A program made the position numbers and the translations under genes. This document shows positions 21,057-23,296 of a DNA stretch of 23,296 nucleotides, in pieces (positions within the stretch are counted from its first letter, which is position 1; the number at the start of each line of letters is the position of its first letter). The DNA is from a virus, in IMG/VR virus record IMGVR_UViG_3300046694_000385, positions 1 through 23,296 of that record; one strand, 5' to 3'. The notes under the pieces were generated by a model, which ran no database searches, was not told where the DNA came from, and saw only the letters and a program-made list of their open reading frames with translations.

Positions 21057-21449
21057 ATGGCCCGCGGACTGAGTGCCGTCAACACCGCGAACGCGTGGCT
21101 GAACGTCATCTCTGGCACCACCTTCACCGGCGCGGCCGGCTCGTTCATCCAGCTGCACACCGGCGACCCTGGATCGGCCGGAACGGGCAACGTGTCGTCG
21201 GTGACGACCAGGCCGTCGGCGACGTGGAACGCCGCATCGGCCGGCTCGAAGTCCATTTCGAACACGCCGTCGTGGACGTCGTGGGCGGGCACCTCCCCGG
21301 AGACGGTCACCGACGTGTCCGACTGGGGCGCCAGTTCGGCCGGCACGTTCTACTTCTCGGTGGCGCTGACCGCGAGCAAGGCCGTGCAGACGGGCGACAC
21401 GCTCACCCTGAACACCCTGTCCGTGTCGCTCGCCCCGCTGGCCGCGTAG
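21057..21449 (+). CDS. Gp80-like tail fibre/virion protein
   Basis: A 130-residue, Cys-free, Ser/Thr-rich beta protein. The QLHTGDPGSAGTGNV segment near residue 30-45, a central TWNAASAG and a late ETVTDVSDWGASSAGTFYF, plus AVQTGDTLTLNTLSVSL, match the general layout of the mycophage Gp80-type tail-fibre family (recalled, unchecked). These proteins likely form part of the outer virion. ATG 21057 follows CGGGAG. Confidence 0.65.
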   Translation: MARGLSAVNTANAWLNVISGTTFTGAAGSFIQLHTGDPGSAGTGNVSSVTTRPSATWNAASAGSKSISNTPSWTSWAGTSPETVTDVSDWGASSAGTFYFSVALTASKAVQTGDTLTLNTLSVSLAPLAA

Positions 21450-21458
21450 GAGGTTCGG

Positions 21459-22034
21459 ATGCCTCGTCAGAGCTGGACCGGCCTGCTCGTCTCGCAGCAG
21501 GCCGACGGGACCGCCCTCAACACCTCGACCACCGAGACGTCCATCCTGTCCGGGCAGGCCAAGTACACGGTGCCCGCGAACTTCCTCAGCGATGTCGGGC
21601 AGACGCTGCGGATCCGGGCGATGGGCCGCATCTCGAACATCGTCACCAGCCCGGGCACGCTGACGCTGCGGGTGAAGATGGGGCCGACGAGCACCATCAT
21701 CGCCGCCACGTCGGGCGCGCTGGCGCTGAACATCGTGGCCAAGACCAACGTGACCTGGATCCTCGACTGGGACCTCACGGTCCGCTCGGTCGGCTCCAGC
21801 ACGGCGGCGACGTTCATGCACAGCGGCTCCTGGCAGTCCGAGTCGGTGATCGGCTCGCCGGCCGCCGGTGCGGGCGGCGCGTCAGCGCACATCATCCCGG
21901 CGTCGGCGCCCGCCGTGGGCACGGGCTTCGACTCGACGGTGGCGAACGTCCTCGACCTGACCGCACAGTGGTCGACCAGCAACGCTGCGAACAGCATTCA
22001 GGTCCACAGCTTCAAGCTCGAAAGCCTGAACTAG
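21459..22034 (+). CDS. Beta-rich virion structural protein
   Basis: A 191-residue Cys-free protein starting behind a perfect TAGGAGG (21447-21453). It alternates strands typical of a jelly roll (TLRIRAMGRISNIVTSPGTL, TNVTWILDWDLTVRSVG, NSIQVHSFKLESLN). Such proteins are common as minor capsid or tail surface proteins. I cannot name a family. It ends 4 bases before the next start. Confidence 0.65.
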   Translation: MPRQSWTGLLVSQQADGTALNTSTTETSILSGQAKYTVPANFLSDVGQTLRIRAMGRISNIVTSPGTLTLRVKMGPTSTIIAATSGALALNIVAKTNVTWILDWDLTVRSVGSSTAATFMHSGSWQSESVIGSPAAGAGGASAHIIPASAPAVGTGFDSTVANVLDLTAQWSTSNAANSIQVHSFKLESLN

Positions 22035-22038
22035 CCCC

Positions 22039-23296
22039 ATGTTCGACCGGCCGGACGCTGACCTCTGGTGGCCGGGCGACGGCCCGTACCCGGCCAGCCG
22101 GTTCCTGCCGGACCCGAGCTCCACCAGCCGGCCCACCTTCCTCAGCTCCACGATCGTCGACCAGTTCACCGACGGCACGGTGGACACGGCTCTGTGGACG
22201 AACAACTACGGCACAGTGTCGGAGACCGGCGGCCGGGGCCGGATCACCTGCGACACCGGCTACAGCGGCTTCTCCACCGCCATGCTCTACACCTGGGACG
22301 ACGTCTACGCCGGACTGTTCCCGCCCGCGCTCGCCAGCGCGACCAGCGAGTGCTACCTCGAGATGCTGCTCTACTCGCCGGGTCAGGCGCTGGGCACCGA
22401 CGTGGGTTTCTACATCGACCAAACCGGTGGCGTCTTCTACTGCGTGAGCCGGGTCGGCTACTTCGACGGCACCGCCTCACCGATCACCTACAGCGGCACG
22501 ACGCACGCGTGGATGCGGATCCTACGCAGCGGAACCGACATCCTGTTCCAGACCGCACCCGACGGCAGTACCTGGACGACCAGGCGCACGCTGGCCGCGC
22601 CGTCCTGGCTGCTCGCCGCCACCGACCTGCAGCTGTTCTTCGAGTCGCACCGCAGCGACGGAACGAACAACTTCGCCGAGATCGACAACGTCAACTCGGC
22701 CGGGCTCACCACGCACACCGCCGACGCGGCCCTGGCCGTCACGGCGACGCTGAGCGCGGACACCTCGGCGGCGCGCCCGGCCGACGCCGCACTGGTAGCG
22801 ACCGCGACCCTGACGGCCGACGCGACCCGCACGGCGATCGTCGACGGCGCCCTGGCGGTCACCGCCTCGCTGACAGCCGCGGCCACCCGCACCGCGATCG
22901 TGGACGCCGCGCTGACAGTCACGGCGACGCTCACCGCGGCGGCGGTCACCGCCCGGCCGGCTGATGCGGCGCTCGCGGTCACGGCAACGCTCTCGGCGGC
23001 GGCGACCCGTACGGCACTGGTCGCGGCGTCGGTCGCGGTGACCGCGACGATCGCCGCCGCAGCGACGCGGACCGCGCTCGTATCCGCCGCGCTGCCGGTC
23101 ACGGCGACCCTGTCGGCGACCGCGATCGTCGGCACCGCCCCGATCCTCGCCGACGCGGCACTCGCGGTGCCCGCCACGCTGAGCGCCGCGATCGGCCGCA
23201 CGGCGACCGGCGCCGCGACGCTGGCGGTCACCGTCACGACGACAGCGGCGGCATCCCGGACGGCACCGGCCACGGCCTCGCTCACCGCGACCGTCA
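22039..23296 (+). CDS. Large repeat-bearing virion/adhesin-like protein (3' partial)
   Basis: The frame from ATG 22039 stays open to the end of the window (419 codons seen). Residues 38-218 look like a concanavalin/laminin-G-type jelly roll (VDQFTDGTVDTALWTNNYG, GFYIDQTGGVFYCVSRVGY, AWMRILRSGTDILFQTAPDG, NFAEIDNVN), which often bind sugars. From residue 228 (about base 22720) there are at least nine imperfect repeats of 19-21 residues built on D-A-A-L-A-V-T-A-T-L-S-A-A-A-T-R-T-A. The missing 3' end hides any tip domain. A tail fibre, tail or surface adhesin is the best guess. Confidence 0.75.
   Translation, partial: MFDRPDADLWWPGDGPYPASRFLPDPSSTSRPTFLSSTIVDQFTDGTVDTALWTNNYGTVSETGGRGRITCDTGYSGFSTAMLYTWDDVYAGLFPPALASATSECYLEMLLYSPGQALGTDVGFYIDQTGGVFYCVSRVGYFDGTASPITYSGTTHAWMRILRSGTDILFQTAPDGSTWTTRRTLAAPSWLLAATDLQLFFESHRSDGTNNFAEIDNVNSAGLTTHTADAALAVTATLSADTSAARPADAALVATATLTADATRTAIVDGALAVTASLTAAATRTAIVDAALTVTATLTAAAVTARPADAALAVTATLSAAATRTALVAASVAVTATIAAAATRTALVSAALPVTATLSATAIVGTAPILADAALAVPATLSAAIGRTATGAATLAVTVTTTAAASRTAPATASLTATV
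22720..23296 (+). repeat. Coding tandem repeat of about 57-63 bp
   Basis: Each unit encodes A-A-L-x-V-T-A-T-L-(S/T)-A followed by a variable 7-10 residue part, often A-x-x-T-R-T-A. The repeat is imperfect at DNA level, and the amino-acid pattern is better kept than the codons, which argues for selection on protein shape. It runs off the window. Confidence 0.75.

Overview
The window is a block of about 23 kb of very GC-rich DNA in which every gene I can support lies on the + strand. It reads as part of a tailed (siphovirus-type) phage or prophage of a high-GC actinobacterium, probably in the Streptomyces/Micromonosporaceae range. The evidence is the strong G/C third-position bias, frequent GTG starts, a WhiB-like regulator, a P27-type small terminase, an ERF recombinase, a MuF-type head protein and many tiny Cys-rich genes chained by ATGA/GTGA overlaps. 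I see no integrase, immunity repressor, tRNA, rRNA or CRISPR array. Both ends of the window cut through genes.

Layout. (1) 1-1634: the end of a beta-solenoid-repeat protein (octapeptide repeats plus a DUF7666-like domain) and three small proteins. (2) 1662-3295: a recombination pair, a PD-(D/E)XK exonuclease of the RecB/Cas4 type and an ERF-family single-strand annealing protein. (3) 3295-7215: a tightly overlapped run of 13 small genes, many with zinc-binding Cys/His motifs, two with membrane segments and one winged helix. (4) 7216-7534: a 319-base non-coding gap. (5) 7535-11035: a replication/regulation block with a winged-helix replication initiator-like gene that contains an iteron array (putative origin), a second winged helix, a WhiB-like protein, an XRE-type HTH protein, Cys-rich proteins and a 370-residue zinc/HTH protein. 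(6) 11032-11400: a decayed DUF6221-like gene, then a candidate promoter with a dyad over its -35 box and a strong hairpin. (7) 11401-22034: HNH endonuclease, a cos-like G/C-rich gap, small and large terminase, portal, MuF protein fused to a kinase-like domain, scaffold, major capsid protein and head-to-tail/virion proteins. (8) 22039-23296: the start of a large repeat-bearing virion protein that runs off the window.

How it fits together. The left part prepares and replicates DNA: exonuclease plus annealing protein for recombination, initiator plus in-gene iterons for origin firing, and WhiB/XRE proteins for control of phage or host transcription. The right part packages DNA and builds the head. 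The two observations I rate highest are a PI3/4-kinase-like domain on the C-terminus of the MuF head protein (15617-17551), which could be an effector carried in the capsid, and a lambda-O-like arrangement of four 22-23-bp-spaced iterons followed by a purine/A-rich tract inside the initiator gene (7878-8070).
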